From Paraburkholderia phytofirmans OLGA172 (GTDB taxonomy: Bacteria > Pseudomonadota > Gammaproteobacteria > Burkholderiales > Burkholderiaceae), in NCBI RefSeq assembly GCF_001634365.1, contig NZ_CP014578.1, positions 2,976,001 to 3,040,000 on the forward strand: DNA of 64,000 nucleotides, in the 5' to 3' direction. The notes under the pieces are model-generated. The model made no database searches. It saw only the letters and a list, made by a program, of their open reading frames with translations, and had not been told where the DNA came from. The position numbers and the translations under genes were made by a program. Below, in pieces: positions 1-9,597 of this stretch. Within the stretch, counting starts at the first letter, position 1; each line of letters begins with the position of its first letter.

Positions 1-401
1 TGAAGTCCGGCCAGTACAGCGGCACGATTTTCCATCGGGTGATTCGCGGCTTCATGATTCAGGGCGGCGGCTATACGCAGAGCTTCGCCGAGAAGCCCAC
101 GCGCGCGCCGATTCCACTCGAAAGCCGTAACGGTCTGAAGAACGCCGCCGGCACGCTCGCCATGGCGCGCACCAGCGATCCGGATTCGGCCACCGCGCAA
201 TTCTTCATCAACACGGTGGACAACGCCGGCCTCGACTATCCGAATCCGGACGGCAACGGCTACGCGGTGTTCGGCAAGGTCACGAGCGGCATGGACGTTG
301 TGAAGAAGATCGAAGGCACACCCACCACCACGCGCGGCCCGATGAGCGACGTACCGCAAAAGCCGGTCGTGATCGAATCGGCCACGGTTGTCGGCAAGTA
401 A
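1..401 (+). CDS. ppiA: Peptidyl-prolyl cis-trans isomerase, cyclophilin type (5' truncated)
   Basis: About 132 codons of a cyclophilin reading in frame from base 3; the start lies before the window. The fold is marked by FHRVI, the GFMIQGGG strand, the MART segment, the SATAQFFIN core and the final GYAVFGKV strand. These enzymes isomerise X-Pro bonds. A second, complete cyclophilin follows about 180 bp downstream. In Burkholderiaceae the first copy of such a pair is usually the exported PpiA form, but the signal peptide would be in the missing N-terminus, so the periplasmic assignment is inferred from order. A hairpin terminator follows. Confidence 0.9.
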   Translation, partial: KSGQYSGTIFHRVIRGFMIQGGGYTQSFAEKPTRAPIPLESRNGLKNAAGTLAMARTSDPDSATAQFFINTVDNAGLDYPNPDGNGYAVFGKVTSGMDVVKKIEGTPTTTRGPMSDVPQKPVVIESATVVGK

Positions 402-500
402 CAGACCCAGGCAGGACAACGCAGAACAAAAGCAGCACTGAAACAGCACGGACAGCACCAGGCACGCTGCACGGGAAGTCAACGCTAAATCTATACACCC

Positions 501-550
501 GGCGCGGCCCGTCGTCATCGCATCTCACGTGACGGGCGGCCGCGCCTTTT
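501..550 (+). terminator. Rho-independent terminator between the two cyclophilin genes
   Basis: A GC-rich arm at 501-513 pairs with 531-546 with one small bulge, closing a 17-nt loop, and is followed by TTTT at 547-550. It lies 100 bp after the first cyclophilin stop and 30 bp before the next start, so the second gene may have separate or attenuated expression. Confidence 0.6.
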
Positions 551-579
551 AACCCACCCGTTCATCAAAGGATTCCATC

Positions 580-1074
580 ATGGTTGAACTGCACACGAAC
601 CACGGCGTCATCAAACTCGAACTGGACGCTGAAAAGGCGCCGAAGTCGGTTGAGAACTTCCTCAACTACGTGAAGGCCGGTCACTACGACAACACGGTGT
701 TCCACCGCGTGATCGACGGCTTCATGATCCAGGGCGGCGGTTTCGAACCCGGCATGAAGCAGAAGCCGACGGCTGAGCCGATCACCAACGAAGCGAACAA
801 CGGCCTGAAGAACGTCAACGGCTCGGTCGCGATGGCTCGTACCAACGACCCGCATTCGGCGACCGCGCAATTCTTCATCAACGTCAACGACAACGACTTC
901 CTGAACCACTCGTCGCCGACGCCGCAGGGCTGGGGCTACGCCGTGTTCGGCAAGGTCGTCGAAGGCATGGACATCGTCGAAAAGATCAAGAAGGTCAAGA
1001 CGGGTTCGAAGGGCTTCCATCAGGACGTGCCGGCCGACGACGTCGTGATCGAAAAAGCGGTGATCGTCGACTAA
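580..1074 (+). CDS. ppiB: Cytoplasmic cyclophilin-type peptidyl-prolyl cis-trans isomerase B
   Basis: This complete 164-residue cyclophilin starts at once with the catalytic domain and has no signal peptide, so it is the cytosolic isomerase that speeds proline-limited folding. [14 protein letters not shown], the [17 protein letters not shown] core and WGYAVFGKV are all present. Its length matches E. coli PpiB (164). An AAAGGA ribosome-binding site lies about 9 bases before the ATG. It is separated from the upstream cyclophilin by a terminator hairpin, and lpxH follows after 47 bp, probably in the same transcript. Confidence 0.96.
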   Translation: MVELHTNHGVIKLELDAEKAPKSVENFLNYVKAGHYDNTVFHRVIDGFMIQGGGFEPGMKQKPTAEPITNEANNGLKNVNGSVAMARTNDPHSATAQFFINVNDNDFLNHSSPTPQGWGYAVFGKVVEGMDIVEKIKKVKTGSKGFHQDVPADDVVIEKAVIVD

Positions 1075-1121
1075 GCGTCCGATCAGGGCCAACCCGTTTG
1101 AACTGAAATCAGGCACCTTCA

Positions 1122-1919
1122 ATGCTGCAAGAAACGCCGCTGCGAAGCGTCGCCGCGGGCGTGCCTGGCGAGGGCAAACGCCCGCACGCCGCACGCCCGT
1201 TTTTTTTCCTCTCCGATATTCATCTGAGCGAGGCGATTCCGCACACGGTCGCCGCATTCGAGCACTTCATTCGCGTCACGGCCGAGCAGGCGGATTCGGT
1301 TTTCATTCTCGGCGATCTGTTCGAGTACTGGGTCGGCGACGACATGCTCGTCGAGCCGTTCGTCGCGCGGCTGGCGGCGTTGCTGCACACGTTGTCGGAG
1401 CGCGGCATCGCGCTCTACATCATGCACGGCAATCGCGATTTTCTGCTCGGCAAGCGCTTCATGAAAGCGGCCGGCGCGATCTGGTTGCCCGATCCGTTCG
1501 TGATCACCGCATTCGGCACACGTATCACCCTCGCGCATGGCGACGGCCTGTGCACCGCGGATCGCGGCTATCAATTTTTCCGCCGCTTTGCGCGTATCCG
1601 TGTCGCGCAGATGCTGTTTCTCGCGTGGCCGTTTCGCTGGCGTCAGGCGCTTGCGGAAAATATGCGTTCGAAAAGCGAGCTAGGCCGCTCGCGCCCGATT
1701 TCGCCGAAGTATGACGTGACGGAGAAGGCCGTCGCTGCATTATTCAAGTCGTCGAAAACGGCCACGATCATTCATGGGCACACGCACCGGCCGGCGCGGC
1801 ATCGCGAGCCGGGCGGCATGCGCTGGGTTTTGCCGGACTGGGATCTCGACCACGGCAAGCGCCGTGGCGGTTATCTGCGGATCGATGCGGAGGGGATTCG
1901 GGCGTTGCCGCTGGATTGA
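1122..1919 (+). CDS. lpxH: UDP-2,3-diacylglucosamine diphosphatase (lipid A synthesis)
   Basis: LpxH cleaves UDP-2,3-diacylglucosamine to lipid X and UMP at the inner membrane, the fourth step of lipid A synthesis. The calcineurin-like metal motifs are in order: SDIH at about residues 31-34, GDLFEYW at 64-70, GNRD at 103-106, AHGD at 138-141 and IHGHTHRP near 219. It has 265 residues against about 240 in E. coli; the surplus is an N-terminal extension of roughly 25 residues before the first motif, so a later start is possible, although no better ATG is seen. The stop is 10 bp before a heptamer tandem array, with cysE convergent beyond it. Confidence 0.95.
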   Translation: MLQETPLRSVAAGVPGEGKRPHAARPFFFLSDIHLSEAIPHTVAAFEHFIRVTAEQADSVFILGDLFEYWVGDDMLVEPFVARLAALLHTLSERGIALYIMHGNRDFLLGKRFMKAAGAIWLPDPFVITAFGTRITLAHGDGLCTADRGYQFFRRFARIRVAQMLFLAWPFRWRQALAENMRSKSELGRSRPISPKYDVTEKAVAALFKSSKTATIIHGHTHRPARHREPGGMRWVLPDWDLDHGKRRGGYLRIDAEGIRALPLD

Positions 1920-1929
1920 TCAGCGCACG

Positions 1930-2043
1930 CCGGTTGCCGGTTGCCGGTTGCCGGTTGCCGGTTGCCGGTTGCCGGTTGCCGGTTGCCGGTTGCCGGTTGC
2001 CGGTTGCCGGTTGCCGGTTGCCGGTTTGCCGGTTTGCCGGTTG
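1930..2043. repeat. Heptamer tandem array (CCGGTTG, 16 units)
   Basis: Thirteen perfect copies of CCGGTTG run from 1930 to 2020, then two 8-base copies with an extra T (2021-2036), then one more perfect heptamer (2037-2043). It fills most of the space between the convergent lpxH and cysE stops. Because 7 is not a multiple of 3, every frame yields a rotation of one heptapeptide, which opens spurious reading frames on both strands. It looks like a variable-number tandem repeat. Confidence 0.97.
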
Positions 2044-2118
2044 CCAGCGCGCGCGCATGGGCATGGGCATGATTCGCCGGCGTCTCGCGACAAGCGCTCC
2101 CGCGCAATTGGCGGAGGA

Positions 2119-2955
2119 TTAGCGCTCCGCCGCGACGCCTTCCACCTTTCCTGCAATAGCAGCGGACAGGCGCCGCAAATCGAGCAGCGCCGCATCGGCG
2201 CCTTGCAGTCCTGCCAGACTTGTTCCCAGCCGCTCCAGCGCGTCGACGATTTCGTCGATACGCTTCGATTGCGTGGCGGCGTGATCGATCAGGCCGTGAA
2301 TCGCGAGCGAGACCGGATCGTCCGCATTCGGCGTGATGCCGTACGCGCAGAATGCGCTGCTTTTGGACGCGCGTTTGGCGTCGCGTGCGGCGCCGCCAGA
2401 CTCCGCATCGGACGCAGCGGCTGACGCCATGGCAGCCGCCGCCGGGACGATGATCCGGGCCGGATTGCCCACCGCCGTGCCGCCTGCCGGCACTGGCTTC
2501 GTGACCACCGCATTCGAGCCGATTTTCGCGTCTGCGCCAATCGTAAAGCCGCCGAGCACCTTCGCCCCCGCCCCGACGATCACGCCGCGCTCGAGCGTCG
2601 GATGGCGCTTCGCACCCCGTGTAAGCGACGTGCCGCCGAGCGTCACCCCCTGGTAGATCGTGCAGTCGTCGCCGACTTGCGCTGTCTCGCCAATCACGAC
2701 GCCCATGCCATGATCGATGAACACGCGGCGGCCCAGCGTCGCGCCTGGATGGATTTCGATACCGGTCATGAAACGCGCCATCTGCGAGACGAACCGCGCG
2801 AGCCAGCGGCGTCTGGCCTGCCAGCATGCGTGCGCGAGCCGGTGCAGCACGAGCGCGTGCAGCCCCGGGTAACACGTGAGGACTTCCCAGGCGCTGCGGG
2901 CGGCGGGATCGCGCTCGCGGATCGTGGCAATGTCTTCGCGAAGTCTCGTGAACAT
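2119..2955 (-). CDS. cysE: Serine O-acetyltransferase
   Basis: CysE acetylates serine with acetyl-CoA, the committing step of cysteine synthesis. The chosen ATG at 2955 gives 278 residues starting MFTRLREDI. The helical N-terminal part is short, as in Bacillus-type CysE, followed by the left-handed beta-helix with [11 protein letters not shown], the catalytic [12 protein letters not shown] segment, QGVTLGGT and GNPARI. About 95 residues follow the helix: an Ala/Ser-rich linker and a predicted helical tail. That tail is unusual against the E. coli enzyme, whose short C-terminus ends in the CysK-binding Ile. It is convergent with lpxH across the repeat array. Confidence 0.93.
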   Translation of the reverse strand: MFTRLREDIATIRERDPAARSAWEVLTCYPGLHALVLHRLAHACWQARRRWLARFVSQMARFMTGIEIHPGATLGRRVFIDHGMGVVIGETAQVGDDCTIYQGVTLGGTSLTRGAKRHPTLERGVIVGAGAKVLGGFTIGADAKIGSNAVVTKPVPAGGTAVGNPARIIVPAAAAMASAAASDAESGGAARDAKRASKSSAFCAYGITPNADDPVSLAIHGLIDHAATQSKRIDEIVDALERLGTSLAGLQGADAALLDLRRLSAAIAGKVEGVAAER

Positions 2956-3191
2956 GGCAGGGACTGTGTCGTGGGGGAAAAGGCCGCATGCGTGAAACAC
3001 CACGCACCGCAGATGCTTGCCGCATAGCAGATCGGCAGCTTTGCTTAGAACGTTTCGAGCGATTGTAGGACGATTGCGCAAAACCTGCCGGAAGCCCACG
3101 CTGCCGGCAAGGTCGTCGATGGCGGGGGCGGTTGGTGCGCCGGAGGGTTGAAGCTGGGGGGCCACCGGGTCGCCGTTAAGGCCCACGCCCC

Positions 3192-4028
3192 TTAAGAAGC
3201 GTCGCCCCCCGGCGGCTTGGTCTTCAGCAGAATATGCTTGGCGATGCCGCGCACGATATTCACTTCCTCCCGCTCCAGACCGGAACGCGCGAACAGGCGC
3301 CGCAAACGCGACATCAGCTTTTTCGGATTGGCCGGATCGAGAAACTCGAGCGCAACCAGCGCGCTTTCCAGATGCGCATACATGCTTTCGATTTCGTCGC
3401 TCGCCGCCCGTGCGCCGGCCGGCTCGCCCTGCCCTGCGGACGCTTGAGCCGCGGCAGGCGCCGCGGGCTTTGCCTCGCCGTCCGACAAATACGCCGTGCG
3501 CAATTCATACGCCAATACCTGCACGGCCTGCGCAAGATTGAGCGAGCTATAGGCCGGATTGGCCGGAATATGCGCGAGTGCGCTACAACGCTCGACGTCC
3601 TCATTCGACAAACCCGTGCGTTCATTGCCGAACACCAGCGCGATCTCTCCATGCATCGCCTGTTCATGCGCGGCACCGGCCGCGGCACGCGGCGTCCATT
3701 GCGGCGGCCCGTACTCGCGCAGCCGCGCGGTCAGCGCGACCGACCAATGCACGCCGCTCAACGCGTCGGCCAGCGTCGGCACGACGTGCGCGGATGCCAG
3801 CACGTCGTCGGCGCCGCTCGCCATGGCAATGGCTTCCGGATCGCTTTGCACGTGCGGCATGCGTGGCGACACCAGCACGAGGCGCGAGAATCCCATGGTT
3901 TTCAGCGCGCGCGCCGCGGCGCCGACGTTGCCGGGATGGCTGGGCTCGACGAGCACGAAGCGCGTCGACGTAAAACCGCCGCGCAGGTCCGCGACGGCGG
4001 GATCGGAAGAATGGTGGGTGTGGTCCAC
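3192..4028 (-). CDS. trmJ: tRNA (cytidine/uridine-32-2'-O)-methyltransferase, TrmJ type
   Basis: This SPOUT-family methyltransferase transfers a methyl group from SAM to the ribose of tRNA position 32. Motifs are [18 protein letters not shown] at residues 24-41, the knot motif LVFGNERTG at 131-139 and [16 protein letters not shown] after it. No ATG lies near the conserved start, so I chose the GTG at 4028 (278 residues); an ATG 171 bp further upstream would add about 57 residues unlike the family. An Ala-rich linker near residue 200 leads to a helical C-terminal region. It is divergent from suhB. Confidence 0.85.
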   Translation of the reverse strand: MDHTHHSSDPAVADLRGGFTSTRFVLVEPSHPGNVGAAARALKTMGFSRLVLVSPRMPHVQSDPEAIAMASGADDVLASAHVVPTLADALSGVHWSVALTARLREYGPPQWTPRAAAGAAHEQAMHGEIALVFGNERTGLSNEDVERCSALAHIPANPAYSSLNLAQAVQVLAYELRTAYLSDGEAKPAAPAAAQASAGQGEPAGARAASDEIESMYAHLESALVALEFLDPANPKKLMSRLRRLFARSGLEREEVNIVRGIAKHILLKTKPPGGDAS

Positions 4029-4402
4029 GATGAAACTCGGCAGGCTAGAGAACGCGTATGGTAGCGCCAACCCCGCATCGGCTCCGAATTGCGCGTGAAT
4101 TGCATGTGATGGCCGCACAAAACGCGCGCTCACCGACCAACATACCGCGTGCCGGACCGCAACCGCTGCCGCGGCGCCCGGACTCAGGTAAAATACCAAT
4201 ATTCGCGCCCGGCTTTCGCCTACGAAAAATCCGGCGCCTCGTTCTTATTCAATTCGTCTCCGTCGGCGGAATGCGCACCGGTCCTCTACCGGACGTGCGT
4301 TCCGTGCTGTTTCCGCGCCCCTCGATGGCGCTCAATTAGCGCTCATCCCGCGCTCATTTACCGGTAAGCAGCCGTGCTGCCCCGGCACAAGGATCCAGTC
4401 TC
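4029..4402. promoter_or_regulatory. 374-bp divergent intergenic region between trmJ and suhB
   Basis: No gene is supported here. It must carry the promoters of both flanking genes. A candidate suhB -10 box, TAAAAT, is at 4189-4194, with no good -35 box, and would give a leader of about 200 bases. AAGGA lies about 9 bases before the suhB ATG. No clear trmJ promoter was found. Confidence 0.35.
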
Positions 4403-5206
4403 ATGCATCCCATGCTCAATATTGCTGTGAAGGCCGCGCGCCGCGCAGCCCAGATCATCAACCGCGCGTCGCTCGACCTCGATCTCCTCCAGGTCAGCAA
4501 GAAACAGCACAACGATTTCGTCACGGAGGTCGACAAAGCGTCTGAAGCTGCGATCATCGACACGCTCAAGACCGCCTACCCCGATCACGCCATCCTCGCC
4601 GAAGAATCCGGCAAGTCGGACAACGAGTCCGAATATCAGTGGATCATCGATCCGCTCGACGGCACCACCAATTTCATCCACGGCTTCCCGTACTACTGCG
4701 TGTCGATCGCGCTCGCCCACAAGGGCATCGTGACGCAGTCCGTGGTCTACGATCCGACCCGCAACGACCTGTTCACCGCTTCGCGCGGCCGCGGCGCGTT
4801 CCTGAACGACCGCCGCATTCGTGTCGCCAAGCGCGACCGCCTCGCTGATGGCCTGATCGGCACCGGCTTCCCGTTCCGCGAAAAGGACGGTCTCGAAGCG
4901 TACGGCCGCCAGTTCGCCGAAATGACCGAAGCCTGCGCCGGCCTGCGCCGTCCGGGCGCCGCCGCGCTCGATCTGGCCAACGTCGCCGCGGGCCGGATGG
5001 ACGGCTTCTTCGAGCAAGGCCTGAATCCGTGGGACGTCGCCGCGGGCAGCCTGCTGATCACGGAAGCCGGCGGTCTGGTCGGCAATTTCACGGGGGACTC
5101 GGATTTCCTGCACGTTGGCGAAATTGTCGCGGGCAATCCGAAGGTCTACGCGCAGATGATCCCGATCCTGTCGCGCTACAGCCGTACGCGTCAGCAATCG
5201 GCTTAA
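4403..5206 (+). CDS. suhB: Inositol-1-monophosphatase family protein SuhB
   Basis: SuhB is a Mg-dependent, Li-sensitive phosphatase of the IMPase fold; in E. coli it also works in the rRNA antitermination complex. All metal-site motifs are present: AEESG at residues 66-70, [17 protein letters not shown] at 80-96 and [15 protein letters not shown] near residue 210. Its 267 residues equal the E. coli protein. It is transcribed away from trmJ after a long intergenic region, and short heptamer repeats plus hairpin terminators follow the stop, so it is probably monocistronic. Confidence 0.95.
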   Translation: MHPMLNIAVKAARRAAQIINRASLDLDLLQVSKKQHNDFVTEVDKASEAAIIDTLKTAYPDHAILAEESGKSDNESEYQWIIDPLDGTTNFIHGFPYYCVSIALAHKGIVTQSVVYDPTRNDLFTASRGRGAFLNDRRIRVAKRDRLADGLIGTGFPFREKDGLEAYGRQFAEMTEACAGLRRPGAAALDLANVAAGRMDGFFEQGLNPWDVAAGSLLITEAGGLVGNFTGDSDFLHVGEIVAGNPKVYAQMIPILSRYSRTRQQSA

Positions 5207-5241
5207 GGTCTCGGGTTTCTGAGGTCTGAGGTCTCAGGTCT
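5205..5241 (+). repeat. Degenerate heptamer repeats overlapping the suhB stop
   Basis: AAGGTCT (5205-5211) overlaps the last base of the TAA, and the consecutive units GAGGTCT, GAGGTCT and CAGGTCT fill 5221-5241. This is another 7-base unit placed just after a stop codon, as at lpxH, but shorter and less perfect. Confidence 0.6.
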
Positions 5242-5289
5242 GGAGCCGAAACCCGTTATCCGGCCCGCTCTGCGCCGGCATCGGCAACA

Positions 5290-5340
5290 CGAAAAGCGGC
5301 TGCGGCCGCTTTTCGTTGGCGCGCCTGCATCCGGCAGGCG
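5290..5340 (+). terminator. Double hairpin terminator after suhB
   Basis: A perfect 11-bp stem, 5290-5300 with 5305-5315, closes a 4-base loop; its A and T runs make it work in either direction. A second perfect 7-bp stem, 5322-5328 with 5334-5340, follows at once. The pair separates suhB from lplT. Confidence 0.75.
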
Positions 5341-5455
5341 TTCGTGCTACAAAGCGGGAGGCCGCGCCGGCATGCTCGATCGCCGGCTGCGTTTCGCGCG
5401 TTTTTTGCAGCGCCCTGCTTCGCGCCAGACTTCCGCGCAGTTTCCGATCCGCTTC

Positions 5456-6754
5456 ATGAAAAAAGGCTTCTACACAATCATCGCGGCGCAGTTCATTTCG
5501 TCGCTCGCGGACAATGCACTGCTGATCGCCGCCATCGCCTTGCTGTCGGTGATCCGTTCGGCCGCCTGGGTCACGCCGCTGCTGCAGATTTTCTTTACCA
5601 TCTCCTACGTGTTGCTCGCTCCCTTCGTCGGCGCGTTCGCCGACGCGATGCAAAAGCGGCACGTCATGTTCATCTCCAACGCGCTAAAGGCGAGCGGCTG
5701 CCTGATGATGATCGCCGGCGTTCATCCGATGATCGCGTACGGCGTGGTCGGCTTTGGCGCGGCCGCATATTCACCGGCCAAATACGGCATTCTCACCGAG
5801 CTCCTGCCCGCGGCAAAACTCGTCAAGGCGAACGCGTGGCTCGAATCGGCCACCGTCCTGTCGACCATTGTCGGCACGATGGTCGGCGGCGCGCTGATCA
5901 GCACCGTTGCCGATAAATTCGTCGCCCATGCGCATTTGCCTCTGATCCGCTCCTCCGCCGATCTGGCCATGTTCGCGGTGATGCTCACCTATGCCATTGC
6001 AGCGGGAATCAACGTCTTCATTCCCGACACTGGCGCGCGCTATCCGAACCGTTTGACCGAACCGAAGAAACTGGTCGGCGACTTCTATCATTGCTTCAAC
6101 GTGCTGTGGGCCGACAAGCTCGCACAGATCGCGCTGTGGGTCACGACGCTGATGTGGGGTGGCGCGGTCACACTGCAATTGCTGGTGCTCAAATGGGCGA
6201 ACGTGAACCTCGGCTTGTCGCTGTCGAAGGCCGCCGTGATGCAAGGCGTCACGGGTCTCGGCATCGCCGTCGGTGCGGCTGCCGCGGCCGCGCTGATTCC
6301 GTTGCGCCGTTCGCTGCGCGTGCTGCCGATCGGCATCCTCACCGGCGCGGTCGCGATCGCCGTGGCGTTCTATAACAAGGACATGTTTCCGGCCGGCGCC
6401 GGCATTCGTATCGGCTCGTATGTCCTGCCGATCTATATCCTGCTCGCCTATCCTGTGATGATTCTGCTCGGCGCGCTGTCCGGATTTTTTATCGTGCCGA
6501 TGAACGCGATACTTCAGCATCGCGGCGCGACGCTGCTCTCCGCGGGCCATTCGATCGCGGTGCAGAATTTCAACCAGAACCTGGCCGTGCTGCTGATGCT
6601 CGGCGCCTACGCGCTGCTGCTCATCGCCAAGATGCCGGCGCAATGGATCATCGTCGTGTTCGGCAGCTTCATCACGTTCATGATGTGGCTCGCAAAACGG
6701 CGCAGTGCCGTGAATGAGCGCACGGTGGATATGCGGGCGCTGGTGGAAGAGTGA
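5456..6754 (+). CDS. lplT: Lysophospholipid transporter LplT (MFS)
   Basis: This is a 432-residue major-facilitator transporter resembling LplT, which flips lysophospholipids from the periplasmic to the cytoplasmic leaflet for re-acylation. The chosen ATG gives MKKGFYTIIAAQFISSLADNA, the conserved family start; an upstream in-frame ATG would add 28 residues with no similarity. About twelve hydrophobic segments run through the protein, with LLAPFVGAFADAMQKR as the loop 2-3 MFS signature and GAAAYSPAKYGILTELLP after it. No aas acyltransferase gene lies beside it, unlike in enterobacteria. It may share a transcript with mutS 146 bp downstream. Confidence 0.88.
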   Translation: MKKGFYTIIAAQFISSLADNALLIAAIALLSVIRSAAWVTPLLQIFFTISYVLLAPFVGAFADAMQKRHVMFISNALKASGCLMMIAGVHPMIAYGVVGFGAAAYSPAKYGILTELLPAAKLVKANAWLESATVLSTIVGTMVGGALISTVADKFVAHAHLPLIRSSADLAMFAVMLTYAIAAGINVFIPDTGARYPNRLTEPKKLVGDFYHCFNVLWADKLAQIALWVTTLMWGGAVTLQLLVLKWANVNLGLSLSKAAVMQGVTGLGIAVGAAAAAALIPLRRSLRVLPIGILTGAVAIAVAFYNKDMFPAGAGIRIGSYVLPIYILLAYPVMILLGALSGFFIVPMNAILQHRGATLLSAGHSIAVQNFNQNLAVLLMLGAYALLLIAKMPAQWIIVVFGSFITFMMWLAKRRSAVNERTVDMRALVEE

Positions 6755-6900
6755 CGGCATGGCGAGCGCCGCCCAGTTGGCACGAGAATTCGCCTCGCGG
6801 TCTGAAATGCTTCGCGGATTGGCCGTCCAGCCAGGGTCCGCTCGCCGCGCCGGCAGGTTAAACTCACGCCCTGAACAGCTTACGCAAGAAGACACCAAGG

Positions 6901-9597
6901 ATGGGCATTCAAACCGCAGCGGCCAATGACGTCGCACAACACACGCCGATGATGCAGCAGTACCTGCGCATCAAGGCGGATCATCCCGGCACGCTGGTGT
7001 TTTACCGGATGGGCGACTTCTACGAGCTCTTTTTCGAAGATGCGGAAAAGGCTGCGCGTTTGCTCGATTTAACACTTACGCAGCGCGGCGCGTCGGCGGG
7101 CAACCCGATCAAGATGGCGGGCGTGCCGCATCACGCGGTCGAACAGTATCTGGCCAAGCTGGTGAAGCTCGGCGAATCCGTCGCGATTTGCGAGCAGATC
7201 GGCGATCCGGCTACGTCGAAGGGGCCCGTGGAGCGCAAAGTCGTGCGCGTGGTAACGCCGGGCACACTGACAGACGCGGCACTTCTGTCCGACAAGAGCG
7301 ACGTCTATCTGATGGCGCTGTGCGTCGCGCATAACCGCCGCGGCGTCGCAACGAGCATCGGGCTCGCGTGGCTGAATCTGGCGAGCGGCGCATTGCGCCT
7401 CGCCGAAGTCGCGCCCGACCAGGTAGCCGCCGCGCTCGAACGGATTCGTCCCGCAGAAATTCTGGTGGCCGACACCCTCGCGGACTCTGCGAGCTGGACG
7501 CCGCCCGTCAACGCCGGCGCCCTCACCCGCGTGCCGGTCTGGCACTTCGATATCACCTCGGGCACACAGCGTCTGTGCGATCAACTGGAGGTGGCCGGCC
7601 TCGATGGCTTCGGAGCGCATTCGCTGACGGCGGCATGCGGCGCGGCGGGCGCGCTGCTGCTGTATGCGGCGGCCACGCAAGGCCAGCAATTGCGTCACGT
7701 GCGCAGCCTGAAGGTCGAGTACGAGTCCGAATATATCGGGCTCGACCCTGCCACGCGCCGCAATCTTGAACTCACGGAAACGCTGCGCGGCACCGAATCG
7801 CCCACACTGTGCTCGCTGCTCGACACCTGCTGCACGACGATGGGCAGCCGTCTGCTGCGTCACTGGCTGCACCATCCCCCACGCGAAGCCGCTGTGGCGC
7901 AAGCACGTCAGCAGGCCATCGGCGCATTGCTCGACGCGCCGCCGGGCGCAGGCGTCGAAACGCTGCGCGGCGCGTTGCGGCAGATCTCCGACATCGAGCG
8001 GATTACCGGGCGTCTCGCGCTGCTGTCGGCGCGGCCTCGCGATCTGTCGAGCCTGCGCGATACATTCATCGCCTTGCCCGAGTTGCGCACACAACTCGCG
8101 GCCGTTTCGTCCAATGCGGATTCGCTGGCGCGTATCGACGCGTCGCTGGAACCGCCGCAAGCGTGTGTCGAACTGCTCAAGCGCGCGGTCGCGCAAGAAC
8201 CCTCCGCCATGGTGCGCGACGGCGGCGTGATCGCCCGCGGCTACGATGCGGAACTCGATGAGTTGCGAGATATTTCGGAGAACTGCGGACAGTTCCTGAT
8301 CGACCTCGAAACGCGCGAACGGGCGCGCACCGGCATCGGCAATCTGCGGGTCGAGTACAACAAGGTGCACGGCTTCTATATCGAAGTCACGCGCGGTCAG
8401 ACCGACAAGGTGCCGGACGACTACCGCCGCCGGCAGACGCTGAAAAACGCCGAGCGTTACATCACGCCGGAACTGAAAACGTTCGAAGACAAGGCGCTGT
8501 CCGCGCAGGAGCGCGCGCTGGCCCGCGAACGCTCGCTGTACGACGCGTTGCTGCAAGCGCTGCTGCCTTTCATCCCGGATTGCCAGCGGGTCGCCGCAGC
8601 ACTCGCCGAACTCGATCTGCTGACGGCCTTCGCCGAGCGCGCCCGCGCCCTCGATTGGGTCGCGCCGACGTTTTCGCCGGATACCGGCATCGAAATCGAA
8701 CAAGGCCGGCATCCGGTTGTGGAGGCGCAGGTCGAGCAGTTCATCGCTAACGACTGCACGCTCACACCGGAGCGCAAACTGCTGCTGATCACCGGCCCGA
8801 ACATGGGCGGTAAGTCGACCTTCATGCGGCAGACTGCGCTGATCGCGTTGCTCGCGTACGTCGGCAGCTATGTGCCGGCACGGCGCGCGGCATTCGGTCC
8901 GATCGATCGCATCTTCACGCGGATCGGCGCGGCGGACGATCTGGCCGGCGGCCGTTCGACCTTCATGGTGGAGATGACAGAAGCGGCGGCGATCCTGAAC
9001 GACGCGACCCCGCAAAGTCTCGTGCTGATGGACGAGATTGGGCGCGGCACGTCGACGTTCGACGGCTTGGCGCTAGCGTGGGCCATCGCGCGGCACCTGC
9101 TCTCGCACAACGGCTGTCATACGCTGTTCGCCACGCACTACTTCGAATTGACGCAGTTGCCCGCCGAGTTTCCACAGGCGGCCAATGTGCACCTGTCGGC
9201 AGTCGAGCATGGGCACGGCATTGTGTTCCTGCATGCGGTCAGTGAAGGTCCGGCGAATCAGAGTTACGGGTTGCAGGTCGCGCAACTGGCCGGTGTGCCG
9301 AACGCAGTGATCCGCGCGGCCCGCAAGCATCTCGCGCATCTCGAACAGCAATCGGCGGCGCAACCCGCACCGCAACTCGATCTGTTCGCCGCACCCATGC
9401 CCATGCTGGTCGAAGACGCCGACGACGAACGCGATCAACGCCATGACACGCCGGCATCGGCGGCGGCATCGCCGGCCATGCAGTTACTCGTCGAGCGTTT
9501 GCGCGCAATCGACCCGAACGATCTGCGCCCGCGCGAAGCGCTCGATCTGCTGTACGAACTGCACGAGCTGGCCGCCGCGCCGGATGCAGATCATTGA
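6901..9597 (+). CDS. mutS: DNA mismatch repair protein MutS
   Basis: MutS recognises mismatches and small loops and recruits MutL. The mismatch-reading Phe-X-Glu is F40-Y-E42 in [11 protein letters not shown]. The ATPase has the Walker A motif GPNMGGKST at residues 632-640, Walker B with the signature [12 protein letters not shown] from residue 711, and the ATHYFELT switch region. Its 898 residues compare with 853 in E. coli. The C-terminal tail after residue 815 is Ala/Pro-rich and holds the tetramer-type helix ending [10 protein letters not shown]. The last 14 bases overlap the next gene. Confidence 0.98.
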   Translation: MGIQTAAANDVAQHTPMMQQYLRIKADHPGTLVFYRMGDFYELFFEDAEKAARLLDLTLTQRGASAGNPIKMAGVPHHAVEQYLAKLVKLGESVAICEQIGDPATSKGPVERKVVRVVTPGTLTDAALLSDKSDVYLMALCVAHNRRGVATSIGLAWLNLASGALRLAEVAPDQVAAALERIRPAEILVADTLADSASWTPPVNAGALTRVPVWHFDITSGTQRLCDQLEVAGLDGFGAHSLTAACGAAGALLLYAAATQGQQLRHVRSLKVEYESEYIGLDPATRRNLELTETLRGTESPTLCSLLDTCCTTMGSRLLRHWLHHPPREAAVAQARQQAIGALLDAPPGAGVETLRGALRQISDIERITGRLALLSARPRDLSSLRDTFIALPELRTQLAAVSSNADSLARIDASLEPPQACVELLKRAVAQEPSAMVRDGGVIARGYDAELDELRDISENCGQFLIDLETRERARTGIGNLRVEYNKVHGFYIEVTRGQTDKVPDDYRRRQTLKNAERYITPELKTFEDKALSAQERALARERSLYDALLQALLPFIPDCQRVAAALAELDLLTAFAERARALDWVAPTFSPDTGIEIEQGRHPVVEAQVEQFIANDCTLTPERKLLLITGPNMGGKSTFMRQTALIALLAYVGSYVPARRAAFGPIDRIFTRIGAADDLAGGRSTFMVEMTEAAAILNDATPQSLVLMDEIGRGTSTFDGLALAWAIARHLLSHNGCHTLFATHYFELTQLPAEFPQAANVHLSAVEHGHGIVFLHAVSEGPANQSYGLQVAQLAGVPNAVIRAARKHLAHLEQQSAAQPAPQLDLFAAPMPMLVEDADDERDQRHDTPASAAASPAMQLLVERLRAIDPNDLRPREALDLLYELHELAAAPDADH

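Noticed and set aside
1930..2043. CRISPR-like array
   Set aside because: The units are 7 bases with no spacers between them and no cas gene is present; it is a simple tandem repeat.
1768..3025. Several open frames reading GNRQPAT or PVAGCRL repeats through the heptamer array
   Set aside because: A 7-base unit reads as the same heptapeptide in all three frames of a strand, so the frames stay open by arithmetic only. They overlap lpxH and cysE, which have full motif support.
7069..9015. 648-codon open frame opposite mutS
   Set aside because: Composition is that of an antisense shadow; mutS has its complete set of motifs.
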